Shown piece after piece: positions 9,001-21,844 of a DNA stretch of 64,000 nt. Source of the DNA: Anseranas semipalmata (lineage: Eukaryota > Chordata > Aves > Anseriformes > Anseranatidae). Positions within the stretch are counted from its first letter, which is position 1, and each line of letters opens with the position of its first letter. The stretch covers positions 1,088,841 to 1,152,840 of the forward strand of contig VXAA01006435.1 of assembly GCA_013399115.1 (NCBI GenBank). Direction: 5' to 3'. The notes under the pieces were generated by a model. It saw only the letters and a list, made by a program, of their open reading frames with translations. It was not told where the DNA came from and did no database searches. The translations under genes were made by a program, and so were the position numbers.

Positions 9001-9129
9001 TCACCCAGGCCCGCACAGCTCCAGCGGCTGCGGGGAGAGCTGGTGCTGGCACAAACTCTCGGGCTGGGGCAGCACCCGGGCCTGCAGCAGCACCTGGGCC
9101 TGCAGCAGCACCCGGGCCTGCAGCCTCCT
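9001..9129 (-). CDS. Possible C-terminal frame built on an 18-bp repeat, minus strand
   Basis: The minus strand has an open frame of 42 codons, rich in Leu and Gln, in which a 6-residue unit repeats (QARVLL, QAQVLL, QARVLP) and the end is LELCGPG then TGA. The repeated unit comes from the 18-bp tandem repeat at 9071-9124. The minus AATAAA at 8906-8901 would serve as its 3' end. Against this, the frame begins right after an in-frame stop, and the needed acceptor (AG before GCCCGG) has a poor pyrimidine tract. It could equally be a non-coding transcript. Confidence 0.15.
   Translation of the reverse strand, partial: RRLQARVLLQAQVLLQARVLPQPESLCQHQLSPQPLELCGPG
9071..9124 (+). repeat. 18-bp tandem repeat, three copies
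   Basis: Three adjacent copies of AGCACCCGGGCCTGCAGC start at 9071, 9089 and 9107. They differ only by one C/T change in the middle copy. The period is a multiple of three, so any frame is repeated without a shift. Confidence 0.9.
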
Positions 9130-10049
9130 TCATCGGCAGCGCTTAAGATCCTGTCTGACTGGGTTCTGCCGGGAGGGCTTGCTCTGCCTTGGGGCAGGTT
9201 CCTGGGGAAAATGTAAACAAGCCTGCCTGTTAGCACTGATTATCTTGAACACGACCAGCGGCAGCAAGGAACACCTCAGCCTTCAAGGAAAACCTCTTTG
9301 TGACCTTCATCGATTACCATGTGGCTTGTTCTCCAAAATGGAGCTCTCTTGTTGCTGCCGCAGTCACTGACTGCTCTCATTACCTGCCTGAGACCTGACT
9401 CCTTCCTTCTGAGTCCTGTGAAGAAGACCTTGGGCTTGGAGGCATCTCGTGGCATAGCGAAGGTGCATAATTATTTCCTGTTCCCTAGTTGCATTGCCCT
9501 GTTATTCCAGGAAATGTACTCTTGCTCTTTCAGTAAGAGTAAATAGGAGATCTTTGCAACAAGGGAGTAAGCAGTAATGGTCTGGATGTGACTGAAATGC
9601 AGATAGAGAGGAATTGGTTTTAGATTCTTAAAGCACCAAAGAATAACAGAGTGAGAAAACTCTGAGATCCGTGGGATCTACTGTTAAAAGCGACTGGGCT
9701 TGTCGCTTAAAATTAGGTGAGACAAAGGGTTCCTGGGGAATGTATTTCTGGGGGAAATCCCGGGATGGCGTCCCACTGGACACAGGAGCAAAGCGACCAG
9801 GCCTGGTAGGGTGGCAGCATCGGCCCTGCGCTGTGCTGGTCTCGGGGGTGCTGCCACCACTGTCTGCTGAAGCAGGGGCAGCGAGCAGCCAGCTCCCCGT
9901 GTTTTGTGGGGCCGACACGGGCATCGTGCGCCAAAGGACCCGACTTTAATGCGACCCCACCTTGGAGCAGAGCAGAGCTCCCCAGGAGCAGCACTGCCTG
10001 CATTTCTCAGCCCCTCTGCAAAGGCAGATAGATGTACAGCCTAGCCTCA

Positions 10050-11470
10050 GCGTCCGGGGATGCTGCGGTGGCGTGCGGGATGAGCATCCTCGCTGCGAGG
10101 CTGTAAAAGGAAAGGCAAACCCCGATGTCCACGAAAGGGCAGAGCACTGCTGCCTGCTCCGGCACCCTCCGGACACCCAACGGCGATCTGTGGCTCAGGC
10201 TGGCCGCCGAGGCCGCTCAGCAGCCGCTGCAGCAGCACAAGCCCCCGGCTGACCGGGACGCCTCNNNNNNNNNNNNNNNNNNNNNNNNNNNNNNNNNNNN
10301 NNNNNNNNNNNNNNNNNNNNNNNNNNNNNNNNNNNNNNNNNNNNNNNNNNNNNNNNNNNNNNNNNNNNNNNNNNNNNNNNNNNNNNNNNNNNNNNNNNNN
10401 NNNNNNNNNNNNNNNNNNNNNNNNNNNNNNNNNNNNNNNNNNNNNNNNNNNNNNNNNNNNNNNNNNNNNNNNNNNNNNNNNNNNNNNNNNNNNNNNNNNN
10501 NNNNNNNNNNNNNNNNNNNNNNNNNNNNNNNNNNNNNNNNNNNNNNNNNNNNNNNNNNNNNNNNNNNNNNNNNNNNNNNNNNNNNNNNNNNNNNNNNNNN
10601 NNNNNNNNNNNNNNNNNNNNNNNNNNNNNNNNNNNNNNNNNNNNNNNNNNNNNNNNNNNNNNNNNNNNNNNNNNNNNNNNNNNNNNNNNNNNNNNNNNNN
10701 NNNNNNNNNNNNNNNNNNNNNNNNNNNNNNNNNNNNNNNNNNNNNNNNNNNNNNNNNNNNNNNNNNNNNNNNNNNNNNNNNNNNNNNNNNNNNNNNNNNN
10801 NNNNNNNNNNNNNNNNNNNNNNNNNNNNNNNNNNNNNNNNNNNNNNNNNNNNNNNNNNNNNNNNNNNNNNNNNNNNNNNNNNNNNNNNNNNNNNNNNNNN
10901 NNNNNNNNNNNNNNNNNNNNNNNNNNNNNNNNNNNNNNNNNNNNNNNNNNNNNNNNNNNNNNNNNNNNNNNNNNNNNNNNNNNNNNNNNNNNNNNNNNNN
11001 NNNNNNNNNNNNNNNNNNNNNNNNNNNNNNNNNNNNNNNNNNNNNNNNNNNNNNNNNNNNNNNNNNNNNNNNNNNNNNNNNNNNNNNNNNNNNNNNNNNN
11101 NNNNNNNNNNNNNNNNNNNNNNNNNNNNNNNNNNNNNNNNNNNNNNNNNNNNNNNNNNNNNNNNNNNNNNNNNNNNNNNNNNNNNNNNNNNNNNNNNNNN
11201 NNNNNNNNNNNNNNNNNNNNNNNNNNCCCGCTTCCCCCCTCCTTCCCAGCGCCGCTCTTCCCCCTGGGCAGGACCGCATTGTGTCCGCTCGGCGAGCGCC
11301 AGCCCCGCTCCCTGCTCTTATCTGGGGGCCGGGGGTCTCAGGCCCCCCGGCACGCCCGGAGGGGGCTGCGGGGACAGCCCGCCCCCCTCCCGCGTAGTGG
11401 GGCCATCCCCGGGGTGCGAGCGGGGGGCGGGGATGACGCCCGTGTGCCGCTGCTGGCCGTGGGTGGGTGG
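10050..11470. promoter_or_regulatory. CpG-rich island flanking an assembly gap (probable promoter)
   Basis: Both flanks of the gap (about 10050-10264 and 11227-11470) are dense in CG dinucleotides and G/C runs, unlike the AT-richer sequence further right. In vertebrates such islands usually mark promoters and first exons. The centre is missing, so the direction and identity of the gene are unknown. Confidence 0.45.
10265..11226. other. Assembly gap (962 unknown bases)
   Basis: This is a continuous run of n. Frames that appear to cross it are artefacts of reading through unknown bases. Its position in very GC-rich DNA suggests sequence that is hard to amplify or sequence. Confidence 0.99.
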
Positions 11471-11599
11471 CTTTTGTGCGTGCTCGTGGGGGGGGAACGG
11501 TAGGGGAGAAAAATGTTGGTGCCCCCCCCCATGTCCTTCCAGTCCCTGTCCCCATCGGAAACCTGGCTTCTGCGTGTACGTGTTTAAAGGGAAACGAAT

Positions 11600-12200
11600 T
11601 GTGGTGTTTTCCATAAAATAACCCGCTCCTGGTCCTTACTGAAAGTGATTGAAATGCGTGTTCCCATTAAAATGACATTAGGCTGGAATTTGTTTTGCAA
11701 ATGTGAAATGTAAATTCATCTTGTGCCGGGGTATGGCGTGAATGAGTGAGGAGAGGCTGGTTTTTGTTGGAGGGCACGGTTAGTTCTGCTGTGTTTATTT
11801 AAAGAGCCCTCCTTCCATTCGGGGAAGACACTGCTAAAAGAAAAAAAAAATCACATTTGGTACAGTTTACGTTCAAAAGAGCATTATCAAAACATTTTCC
11901 AGTTGAGACATGAAAATAGAAAACAGCAGAAGAATTCTCCTTCCACCTCTGAGGAGACGCAGCGGAGATTCGTGTAACACAAAAGGTTTTTCTCTGAGGA
12001 TATGATTATACCCTTTTTTTGGTGAATTAATATTTTCTAAGGGCTGCGTTAAGATGATTAATTATTCTAAGTCTGCTTAAAACGCTTGGAAACTGAAAAA
12101 CCACATAATTTTTTTAGAAGGAGAGAAGTAGCTCCATGGGAACTTTAAAATTACGGGGGGCGGGGTGGAATAGCTTACGATGGGCGATGTTTTATTAAAC
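11600..12200. other. AT-rich non-coding block right of the CpG island
   Basis: No splice-bounded frame is seen. The block is A/T-rich with poly-A and many ATTA and TTAAT motifs. This is the usual texture of conserved non-coding or intronic DNA, but conservation cannot be judged here. Confidence 0.35.
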
Positions 12201-12513
12201 TGCCGACCAAAGTGTGGCTGACATAAGCAGCCGGTGTGGGAGCGGGTGGTGGAGGTCACCTAAAACCAGGGCTGGTTCTGCACAAAGGAATTTTTTTTTT
12301 TTGGAGCGGGGAGGTTTTTTTTGTTCTTTTGGAGGTGGCATTGACCGATGGTGTGCACGACATCGGTGGGTGCCGGGGTCGGGCGTGCGGGGCAGCCCCG
12401 TCCCCAGGCGGCAGCGCTGGCATCCAGCATTCACACCGCCATTTCGGAGCGCCCTGTCCCCTGGCTCTCCGGAGAACGGGGATGGTCCCGGCCCTGGCGT
12501 TTCACATCCCCAG

Positions 12514-12567
12514 GCAAGTCTGAACCGAGCTCTGAAATCAGAGCTGGCACCCATTGTCCTCCGAGAC
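12514..12567 (+). CDS. Candidate 54-base exon, + strand
   Basis: An acceptor CATCCCCAG and a donor GAGAC|GTAAGC bound exactly 18 codons, phase 0 on both sides, reading ASLNRALKSELAPIVLRD. The translation is plausible and the position (1.3 kb after the CpG island) would suit an early exon. No family is recognised, and small splice-bounded frames arise by chance in 64 kb. Confidence 0.2.
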
Positions 12568-15382
12568 GTAAGCTTTTGGATGAGGCAGCACATTCTGGAG
12601 GTGTTCGCTGTGGGGCCGGCGCGCGGCTTCTCTGTCGTCCTCGCAGCACGAAGGGGGCACGGGATGTCCGCCCGCGGGGTCTCCTTTGGGACGGTGGGCT
12701 CGGGGTGTCAGCTGCAGCGCAGCTTGCCTTGGGACAGAAGCAGGCAGGCCACGCGTGAGCGGGCGACTGTGGTTTTGTCTTAGAGGGGGCAAAACTGGGG
12801 GATGTCCGAGGGGGCCGTGGTGGCCCCGTGATCACAGCCCCGGCGGTGCTGAGCCGGAGGGAGATTTATATAAAGCAAACTGCTCCGAAGGGCCGTGTGT
12901 TTGCCTCGGGCGCAGCAGAAGGGTCTTCTGCCAACTTTCCACATCCATCCCGAGGATGCTGCTGGAAGGTGAGGTGGAAGAGCTCCAGCCGCCGGAGACG
13001 CAAACACTTTGTGGCTGTGTGTGTGTTTGCAATTAAGATAGGAACTCGGTTGTCGGCTTATATGGGAACCATTATGTCTTGGAAAAAAACCCTGGCTTGC
13101 TCGATGCTCACCAGCACTAAATCAAAACTACTGTTCCCCTCAAACGATCTCTGTAATGGACAGCCATGAGCGCGCAGCATCGCAACCTGAGGCTTGTGCA
13201 GCTGAGAGCTGTCGTTAATAAAGATCAGATGTTTGTGCAGTTGCATTTCTGACTCAGACCTGCGAAAAAATGAGAATTGTGCGGATGTGAAATTCCTTTG
13301 CTCTGTGGTTGGAAAGTCTCTTTGAAAAATATTAAAGGAAGATCCAAGTGGAATGGCCTTCCTGGGATTGGAGGTGGCGGGGTGAGGGCTGTGATCCCGC
13401 GCACTGTCCGCCCCGAGCTCCCTTGCTTACAAAGCTGGCAAGTCTGAGAAAAACATGTATTCCACGTTATCATCCAGTAATTCCTTCATGCTTAGTAAAA
13501 CTTAAACGAGGCTTAAACCCTGATCTCACTGGAGTCGTTAAATTGATTTTTTTTTTCTGCTCAAAGAAAGATCTTGGATGTTGAACACAGGCATCTTTGT
13601 CTTCTTAAAAACTGCTTTATTATGATGTGTACAGATCCCGTCTTTGTGTGTGTGTGGTGTGTGGGTTTTTTTTCTTTTAATTTTTAGACAAATGACAAAA
13701 GCATGCAGGAAAGGAATGCAGAAATGCCAGGCTTAATATAAAGCATGCGACTGCGCTGCATGCCGGGAATCCTAAAGGATACAAAACCTTTAACGGTGGC
13801 GGTTAATTTTTAACAAGTTCCCTCGCATAAATATTTATGAACAAAAGTTTTACACCATTATCTCTTGGGTTCTTGGAGAGAGAAAAGATCTTGGGTGGAT
13901 TTTGACAGTAGGCTGTTATCCAGCATAACAAATTCACGTTTCTAGCTTGCGCTTCCTAATATAGTATAATGCAGTTTGCCCTTGAGTTGTCGTAGCTGCG
14001 TATGGGTGGGCAAGTGTCTGTGGAGGTTTTAGGGGGAGTTTTCCTTTTTTTTATGGCTTTTATGATTACTGCTAGGAAAGACACTTGTTCCTGCAGCAGC
14101 AAGCATCGGGCTTGGTGTCGTTCTGTGCGCTGCTGTTCTCTGTTGAGCGGGAGCTCCCCGATGAGCCCCGGTGTGCCAGCCGGAGCAGAATTTACTTTTG
14201 CTGTTACAGTGAAGCAGGGATTTAGAACGCGCTGGCTTTGTAATGCATGGAGCGAGCCTGTTCTTCAAACCCGCGACGAATCCCGAACGCTTCGCCCGGT
14301 GCCGTGTGCCTTTGGGCGGCGACGTCCTGCTCCTGCCTGGGCTGTGCGAGGGCACTTCTGCCACTGCTGCCCTCCGGCAGCCTTTGGCCGGGGCCCGGGC
14401 CTGCCGCGTTTTAATTCGGGGAGCTCCGATTTTGGAGCTTTCTGTTTTACCATGTTTTTCAATGCCTGTCACTCGTCGTTTGCGCAGGCGCCCACTGAAA
14501 TGCAACGTCAGAGGTAAAAATGCTAACGGGTTACTGCGCTTTTAGCGTGGCTGAATCTACTTTTAGTTTTTCTCCCCAAACAAAGAGAAGGCAAGCGTTT
14601 GGTTTCCCTCACCTGTGATGTCTTACAGGGCTGAGGCTAAATCTGCATACAGTTGTTTTTAAAACTGTAGATGGTTTGCCTCTTTATAGAGCTGTTTATT
14701 TTGGGGAAAACACTTTTCATGGGGGGGCTTTCCAGGCCTAATTATGGTTCTTTTTGTTTTATGTGAAGAGCTGGGTCCGGATGTACGATCGCATCTGGCA
14801 GGAGCAGGTTTGGAAGGAACGCCAATGCTTCGTGAAACATGTCTTGGTTTTTGCGTTGAAACCCAGTGTCCCACATCAGAACGCTGCTCAAGGAGTTCCG
14901 TTTTCCTGTATGCCCTTGGTTTTTGGGTGGGGTGGCTGTCGTACAACATGTTTCCAATTTGCTAATTAATTTTTAATTTATTGTTTTTTGCAGGTAGATT
15001 ATCCTTCCATGTGTGTTAAAATACTTCAGACCGCATGAAAGGGGTTGGCAGATGTTCATTAGTCCTATCAGGATGAACACTTTAAATATATATTATGCCC
15101 TTTACATTTCTAATTATTTTTTCTTAACATACATAATTAAAACGAAGGATTATTAGACATTAACTCTTATGATCTGTTTATTGCTGCTCCCTCATAGGTG
15201 AGATATTTCTTGAGTGTGGTCTGGACTATATTACTGAAACTGGAATTGGAGATGATGAAAAACACCAGAGGTTCTTGCTGGCCATGCAGGGAGAGCCTGG
15301 AAAACTTTGACAGCTGGAATTTTAACTTGGGGTGTGGGGTTTTCTGTTTGCTTGAGCAGATTTATTTATTGGATTTTGAATC

Positions 15383-15406
15383 TTTTTTTTTTTTTTTTTT
15401 TTTTTT
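15383..15406 (+). repeat. Poly-T tract (24 bases)
   Basis: This is an uninterrupted run of 24 T. On the minus strand it would be a poly-A stretch, but no retroposed body is recognisable beside it. Confidence 0.95.
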
Positions 15407-18400
15407 AAATATAAGCAGACCCTCTGAAGCTGGGACATCTTTTTAACTTCAGGCAAAACAGTGCTAGCTTAAAGAGGCTAAGGAAAAAGTGGAAAGAGGA
15501 AAACACGATAAATGAAACATTTAGTTTTGGCTTTAAGAATAAATAGGTTTGAAGAGTCTTTCAGAGGCAACATGTGACAGGTCCTGGTTTCTGGCTTGAG
15601 CAGGCAGCAACAGGAGCTCACCTACGCTCTTAAAAATGAATGCTTAGCCCAGGTGAAGAACTGGCCTTCTCCGCTTCCAACATGCGAGTTGCTTACAGCA
15701 GATTTTAATTTTCTTCACATATAGAAGGAATCTCTTAGGAAATATTTAACTGTGCTAAAATTGTGCAGTAACATGAAACACATGTGCCTGTGTGCTTTGT
15801 TTCTGAAGCTTTGTGCGAGGGAATGTGCTTCGCTGTTATTTGATGCTTGCTTTGATGTTGGATGCTTTATGGTTATTCCCTCAAACCTAAGATAGAACTT
15901 TTGGAAAACTTCAGCGAGCTCATCTAGTGTTTCCCTCATCTGATATCACTGTAAAGTCCCATTCAGCTGTGAATCGTCTCTTGTGGTGTGGCAGCTTTTA
16001 ATTCTCTTTGGAAATATGTTAGGAAAAAAAAAAACCTGTTAGGGTGGAAGAGATAATTCATGGGCTTACGTGTTTAGTTGTAGGGATTTCACATTTAGGT
16101 GACATGCAGAGCTCGGTGTTTAGCTGTGATAACAAGTTTTTCCCCTTCTGCCCTCTGCACTTGAGGCTGGAATTGCTCCCATCAGAATGATGCTGAGGTG
16201 GGATTTCGGGAGGAGCAGCAGCAGCGTTTCCCCTCTTGGCTTGACTCGCCCTCCACAAGGTAGCCAAGCACAGGGGTTTTCAGCAAGAGGCCAGCCAGAA
16301 CATCGCTTCACCCAGCTCTGAAGCACTGCTCGCGAGGAGCTGGAGGTGTGGAAGTGCTGTCCTGAGGCTATTAAATGAACTTCTGGTGTGTCCTACCCCC
16401 ACTTTCGATGCTGTCTTGAAGAGCTTATGCCTTGGGCTTGTCATACTCCTGGTCTTCCAGGGCTGAGAGGAGGGGAGGAAGGTGGCTTCTTAGTGTCAAT
16501 AGGGATCAGTCTGTCTCCCAGTGAAAACCAAAACTTGGAGACACTGAACCTTGGCTACGTTAATACTTGCTGCTAATACTACATTAACAAGCATGAAGGA
16601 CATTAATGCTTGACTCCTGACTTCTGCCTTTGCAGCAGGAGCTGCGAATGGGCCTGATAATGTCTTGCAGAGAAGTGCAGGTCCTGGAGGAACAGCTTGT
16701 AGTGCTTCACTTGGGGATGCGAAGGGGGAAGGCATCTTCATGTTTTTACAATGAAATGTCCCAGGAGCAAAAATTCAATTTTTCAAAGACTTTTTTTTTT
16801 AATCTTGATGTTTAAATATTAATAGATTCCATTTGGTTGGTGCTGTGTCTGTGCTTTATTAAATGCTGAGGATTCACCTGTGTATGACACCACCATATTT
16901 CTCTCCAAAAGGATTTTCTGGTGCTGCGTTTTAAGAGCATTTGCTTTTTGTCTCAAGCTTACGGCTTAGGATTTTGTGCGGGATTGGGGTTAGCCCTTGT
17001 AAAACGGTGCAGTTAAAGTAATGCACAAATTAATAAAATCCTGGGTTTTTACTTGTTGCGTTCCAGGTGCACATTACCAGGGATATTTTATTTTATTATT
17101 ATTTTTTTATTGGCTTTTCCCCACATCATTCAAAACAAGACACAAATGTGCTTAGGAGTCAGATCTGCTGGGATGCCAGCAGAGAGGTTGCATATATGGT
17201 TGGTTATATGTTGGTCTGGCTTTCAAAGCCTGGGGGAAGGCGAGCCTGGAAATGGGCAGCGCTGCACCCCGGCCCCTGCTCGGCCAGCAGGCAGCCTCCA
17301 TCCCCAGCGGGTGCCACATCCCTGCTGGGGTCTCACCCCATGGGATGCTGCTGGTTTGCCCCTGGGGATGGTGCCCTGCAGCCCCTTGCTGGGGGGAACG
17401 TGGGTCCCCATGCCTCGGGGACCTTGGCGAGGGCAGGACAGACTCTTGCCTCTGCTCTGGGTGCCATCCACGAGCCCTGGCCTCCCTTGTGCAGGGTGTG
17501 GGTGACTGCTGGGGACACCAGTAGCAGCCATTAAGGGTCACCGGTGCTGTGTGTCTTCTGGGGCAGCGATGGCAGGGGACAACATGCGCTGCACCCTGGC
17601 TGCTCGGATCCCTTGATGAAGACGAGTGCCCTGTCAGAGGAGTGGCAGAGCAACAAATGGGTCCCTGAGATAAATAAAATTTGCATTTATGAATGACAAT
17701 GGCTTTGGATGCCAAATTAAAAGGAGCGTATCTTGGAGAATGAAAAATAAATGTATTTTCTGTCTTTCGCTTGCTGGTTTTCATCTTTTTTGATTTTCTT
17801 TGTGAAGATAAATATTTTAATTTTTTTTAAAGCCAGTTGTGTTTATTTTGGTAACAGTTCATTGGCTGTTCTGTGTACAGGACCTTTCTCTTGGAAGTAG
17901 TGAAACTATATTAAAAGTGCTTTTGGCTGTCATCTTTTATTTTGTTGCTTCTTCGTTCTTTTCCCAAAGCTGGCTTGCTTCCGTATCAAATACTACCAGA
18001 GAGTTTCAGAGTGTTTTCCCTGTGGTGCTCCATATAAACTGGGAAGAAGAAAGGAAAGAAATGGCAGGGTTTTTATTTCTGCAGCTTTTTGTGTGTGTGT
18101 GTATGCATGTCCCACTGAAGCCTGAGCAGCTGCCTCGATTGGCAGAGCCCGCGTTTCTTTATGCGTCTTTGGAGGGAGCGTCCTGTGCCGCCTGCAGGAA
18201 GCTGCCCTGGGCTCCTCCAGGCCCCACCAGCGACCTGCAAAGGCCATGGGATTTTATTATAATCTAACGATGCTGAAATATTTCGGTGGCGCTGGGACCA
18301 CACGGTGCCAGCGCACTTTGAAAAATACACAGTGAGTGTCGAGCATCTGTCTGTGAAGGGGGAGGAAATTCCCCCCCCCTTTATTATTTTCTCCCAATTG

Positions 18401-19474
18401 TCCTTGCTTGGTGTGGCTTTGGCTATTATGGGTTTGTAAAATAGAACCATATATGACCTTTTATCTTACAAGGAATAGGTTAAGCCATTTTTAAAGAAAG
18501 TGGTGGAGTCAGCAGTGCTGCTGGAGGAGCTGCTTTCGCATGGTTGATGGGCTGTGAAGCCGTTCAATGGACTTTGGTTTCAGAGACAATATCTGTTTAA
18601 ATTAATCTTTGTCAGATACATGCCACTGCAGACAATTCAAATTCCATTTGCTTTCTGATCTCATAACAAAAAAGCACCTTACACTGGTTCTTTTATCGTA
18701 AAATTAACTTTTGTCTGTGTGTCCTGGAAACAGGGGTGGCATAAAATCTAGTTAAAAGGCTCTGTTATAGGAGGATTCTGTTTCTTTGTACAAGGCAGAC
18801 TTTTTTTTTTTTTTTCCCCTGTGTGCATTTAAAAAGAAGAAGAGTGTTTGAGATGGATTAGAGAGAATGCCAGCAGATGGACCGATTCTGTTGTTGCTGC
18901 TGGCAACCATCTAAGCAGCCATTTTGAACAATGCTGATACCGGGGTACTGATAACACAAAGATGAGGATGGGATAAATATCCAGCGCGTCCCTCTCTCCC
19001 CGCCTGCTCCTCCTCCTTCCCTTTCGCACGGAGGCCGCAGCCCTGTTATTAGAGAGCCTGATTGTTTCCAGAGGAATACTTCATCCTCGCGGCTTGCCTG
19101 GAGGATGGCTGGTGTTCCCTTGCCTTGGTTTTCCTCCTGCTCAGGGGAGACTTGTGCAGATCCACCTCTCCCAGGAGAGCCCATTGTACAGATCCTAAGG
19201 GATCTGCAGCAGTCGTGACGCTGGTGTACTTGCAGTTGTGTTGCTCCTTCCCGTACCCTAGTAAAGCATGGGGTGCTTGGTCCTTCCCGTAGAAGAGGGT
19301 GCAATTTCCTTCCTTGCTTATGTGTGTTTTCAGCGCTTAATCGTGAGGTGTGATGGCATTTGATGGGGTTTCAGGAGATGCACCGTGACCTGAGTGAGTT
19401 TGAGATGGCCCAGGCTGGGGCTGAGCCAGGCCCGGTGACAGGACACAGCGTGTGTCCTGCTGCCGCTGGCTCAC

Positions 19475-19553
19475 GGTGAATTGCTCCGGGACGGGGATTT
19501 GCAACCGATTTCCAAATCGCAGGTCTTCATCGCGTTCCTGGAGCTGCCAGGCC
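19475..19553 (-). CDS. Candidate 79-base exon, minus strand
   Basis: On the minus strand an acceptor CTCCCCACACAG and a donor ACC|GTGAGC bound a frame reading AWQLQERDEDLRFGNRLQ and ending PVPEQFT. The composition is protein-like and both splice sites are good. No neighbouring compatible exon or family was found. Confidence 0.2.
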
Positions 19554-21627
19554 CTGTGTGGGGAGGTGAGGCTGAGCAACCGTGGGCTGGTATTGCCTCG
19601 CTGCCTTCCTCGTGCTGGTCTGCACAGCACAGGCCGAAACTTCTGCCTCTTTGCGCTGCAGCATCCTTTGGACCCTTATGTGTGTGATTGCTGTTCCTTT
19701 CTTCCACAGTAGCTCTTACTGCAGCTTTTCTTTTTTTTTTCCAGTGAGCACCGTTAAGAATTTCTTTGGGGTTAAAAACTATACACATAGCTCAAAGAAA
19801 TCTGTATGTACATATACACATATATCTAATTATACACAGTAGATGAAACTTTACTGTAAAGTAACAGATGTAAGAATTAAAAAAGGAGTTGGGCAAGCAT
19901 TTTATGGTTTCTTTTTTTAATTTGTCCCCTGGGTCTGTTGCATTTTGAGGCAAATCTTATGTTTCATTTCTTTTTTTTCCTGTTGAAAAGTATCTTCTCC
20001 CTCTTGAGTCTCTCCTCTTTAAGCTTTTCTTATTTGATCCATAAATTGTGGACTAGCCATATTTGACGTACTTGCTAAAATAAGAGTCATCTGGCCTGAA
20101 AGTCGAAAAATCAGGCTGTAAACTCCACTTCTGAAATACTATTATGTTTTTTGGGGGGAAGTTGCTGAGTTCGGCTGGGCTGTCTGAAGACTTGAACAGA
20201 GAAAGAGATGGTTTCTCTGGAGGTCTCAGCAGGTTGGCTGGGTCTGAGGTCAGCTGGCATCGTTAGCAGATGCTTTTAGCAGTTTGAAGACACCATGGGG
20301 TTGCCAAGCGCTGATTGCGAGGAGCTGATTTGGTTGAAGCTGCAGTGCAGTGCTGCATCCCCTCCCCGCAGCCCTGCACTCAAAGGTCCCCAGCCGTCTC
20401 CTCCCGTGGTGGCTCCTCTGGTGTTGATCGACCTGTTGCGTTGGGAGATAACTCCTGGAGACTGGAGGATGGCTGAGGAGAGTGCCTTTTTTTGAGGAGA
20501 CACCTTCTGCTTTGAAAGGTGGTCACTGGGATGGCCACGTGTGCTCTTCTGCCCCTTTGGCTCATGGTGATGCTGGACTGTAAAGGCTCCTGCAAGATTT
20601 GAAGATCATGGAGTCTGATGACTGATCATGCTGACTGATGTCCTTTTTTTTTTGATGGTGAACTTGGTGGTTTCTGGTGTGCTACTCCTCTTTGCTTGCT
20701 TCCCACTGTGGAAAATATTTGTCGCCAGCGACAGGTGGGAAGCAGATGCTTGTGAGGATGCCCAAGAAGAAGCGGTGGGGTTTGGAGTGCTATTTAAGCT
20801 ATGCCCTCTGAAATGGTGCAGAGTGTAGCTTAGTCCCTTTGCTCTTTTCCAGAACCCACTAGATGGCATGGAAATGTGCATTGCCTCCCCTTCCTTGAGC
20901 TCTCTCCATCTCTGCATTTCATTTGGTGTGCTTTAGCTGTCTGGACTCTGTCCCACTGGATAAAAGTCACGTTCTTTGACTAAACCCCCTTCAGGTGTCC
21001 TTGCTGGCAGACAGTGTTTTGAGATTGAGGAGCGTGTTCAGATGCTGGTTTATGAAGTTGCCGCTTTCAGAGCACTGTTTTTGTTTTTTTCACTGTTAAA
21101 ACCTCAAAGCCCTCTGCAGCACAAGGGCAGTGGGTTCTTAAACCATCGCAGGAAACAGACAGCAAATGGCAGCACGTGTCCTTGCTTTCCGCTGCTTTAG
21201 AGTCGGGAGTGGATGAAGGAGCAATTGGCAAGGTCAGGCTGTTCCCATGCAGGTGAGGTGTACTGGGAGCAGATATTTGCTTCCCAGTTTGGGAGTTACT
21301 GGTTAATTGGGAAAAAGACAGAAAGCTGGTTTCTGGTCACCACCTGACCACGGTGCTGGGATGATGTGGAAAGAGCGGGCATCTTCAGGTACATCACTGT
21401 GTCCGCTTTGAGTCACAGCCCACGTACAGTGCAAATGCCCCTGATCTCTGAAGTTCAACGTGGTGGCTTCATGTGGAAGATTCATGTGCCCTGTGCCGTG
21501 CTGAAGGCCGCCTTCCCGGTGGGGTGCCTCGGGGTGGAGGGGAACGCGGGTGCTTGCTGGAAGCACGCTGGAAATGATGCTGTGCTTGCTGGGAGAGGGA
21601 GCAGAGAGGAATTTTGCTCTGTTGCCT

Positions 21628-21662
21628 TTGTGATAAAAATCTCTGTATTGTGATAAAAATCT
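21628..21662 (+). repeat. Short direct repeat (15 bp, period 20)
   Basis: TTGTGATAAAAATCT occurs at 21628-21642 and again at 21648-21662. It is a local duplication without an evident function. Confidence 0.85.
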
Positions 21663-21844
21663 GCCATTACTTAGACTCTGTAAAATCTTAAAACTTTACA
21701 GAAACTGGACAGGATCAAGATGAATTATCAGATGTTCTTAGCCATGGCTCAGCTCTTTGACTTTCTATGTAGAAAAGAAGGTGGGCGATGGGGGGGAATG
21801 ACTTAATGGTGGTTGTCCAAATTTGGGAGATTGCTTGAAAGCCC

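Noticed and set aside
10047..11621. Open frames of about 500 codons on both strands across the gap
   Set aside because: They consist mostly of unknown bases read as X. No coding evidence exists inside the gap.
12214..12835. 189-codon + frame and 134-codon minus frame near the CpG island
   Set aside because: Both strands are open in the same GC-rich patch and neither has a domain. Only the small splice-bounded interval at 12514-12567 is kept as a weak candidate.
14002..14517. 171-codon + frame
   Set aside because: The translation changes character along its length, a 158-codon frame overlaps on the minus strand, and no family is recognisable.
15197..15312. Exon-like frame after a CTCATAG acceptor
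   Set aside because: Two different + frames look equally coding-like and there is no usable donor, so the impression is not reliable.
16648..16815. Frame following a CTTTGCAG acceptor
   Set aside because: All three + frames and the minus strand are partly open, the frame ends in a T-run translation, and there is no polyadenylation signal or donor.
18090..18110. GT-rich stretch as a significant microsatellite
   Set aside because: The run is only about six GT units with interruptions, too short to list.
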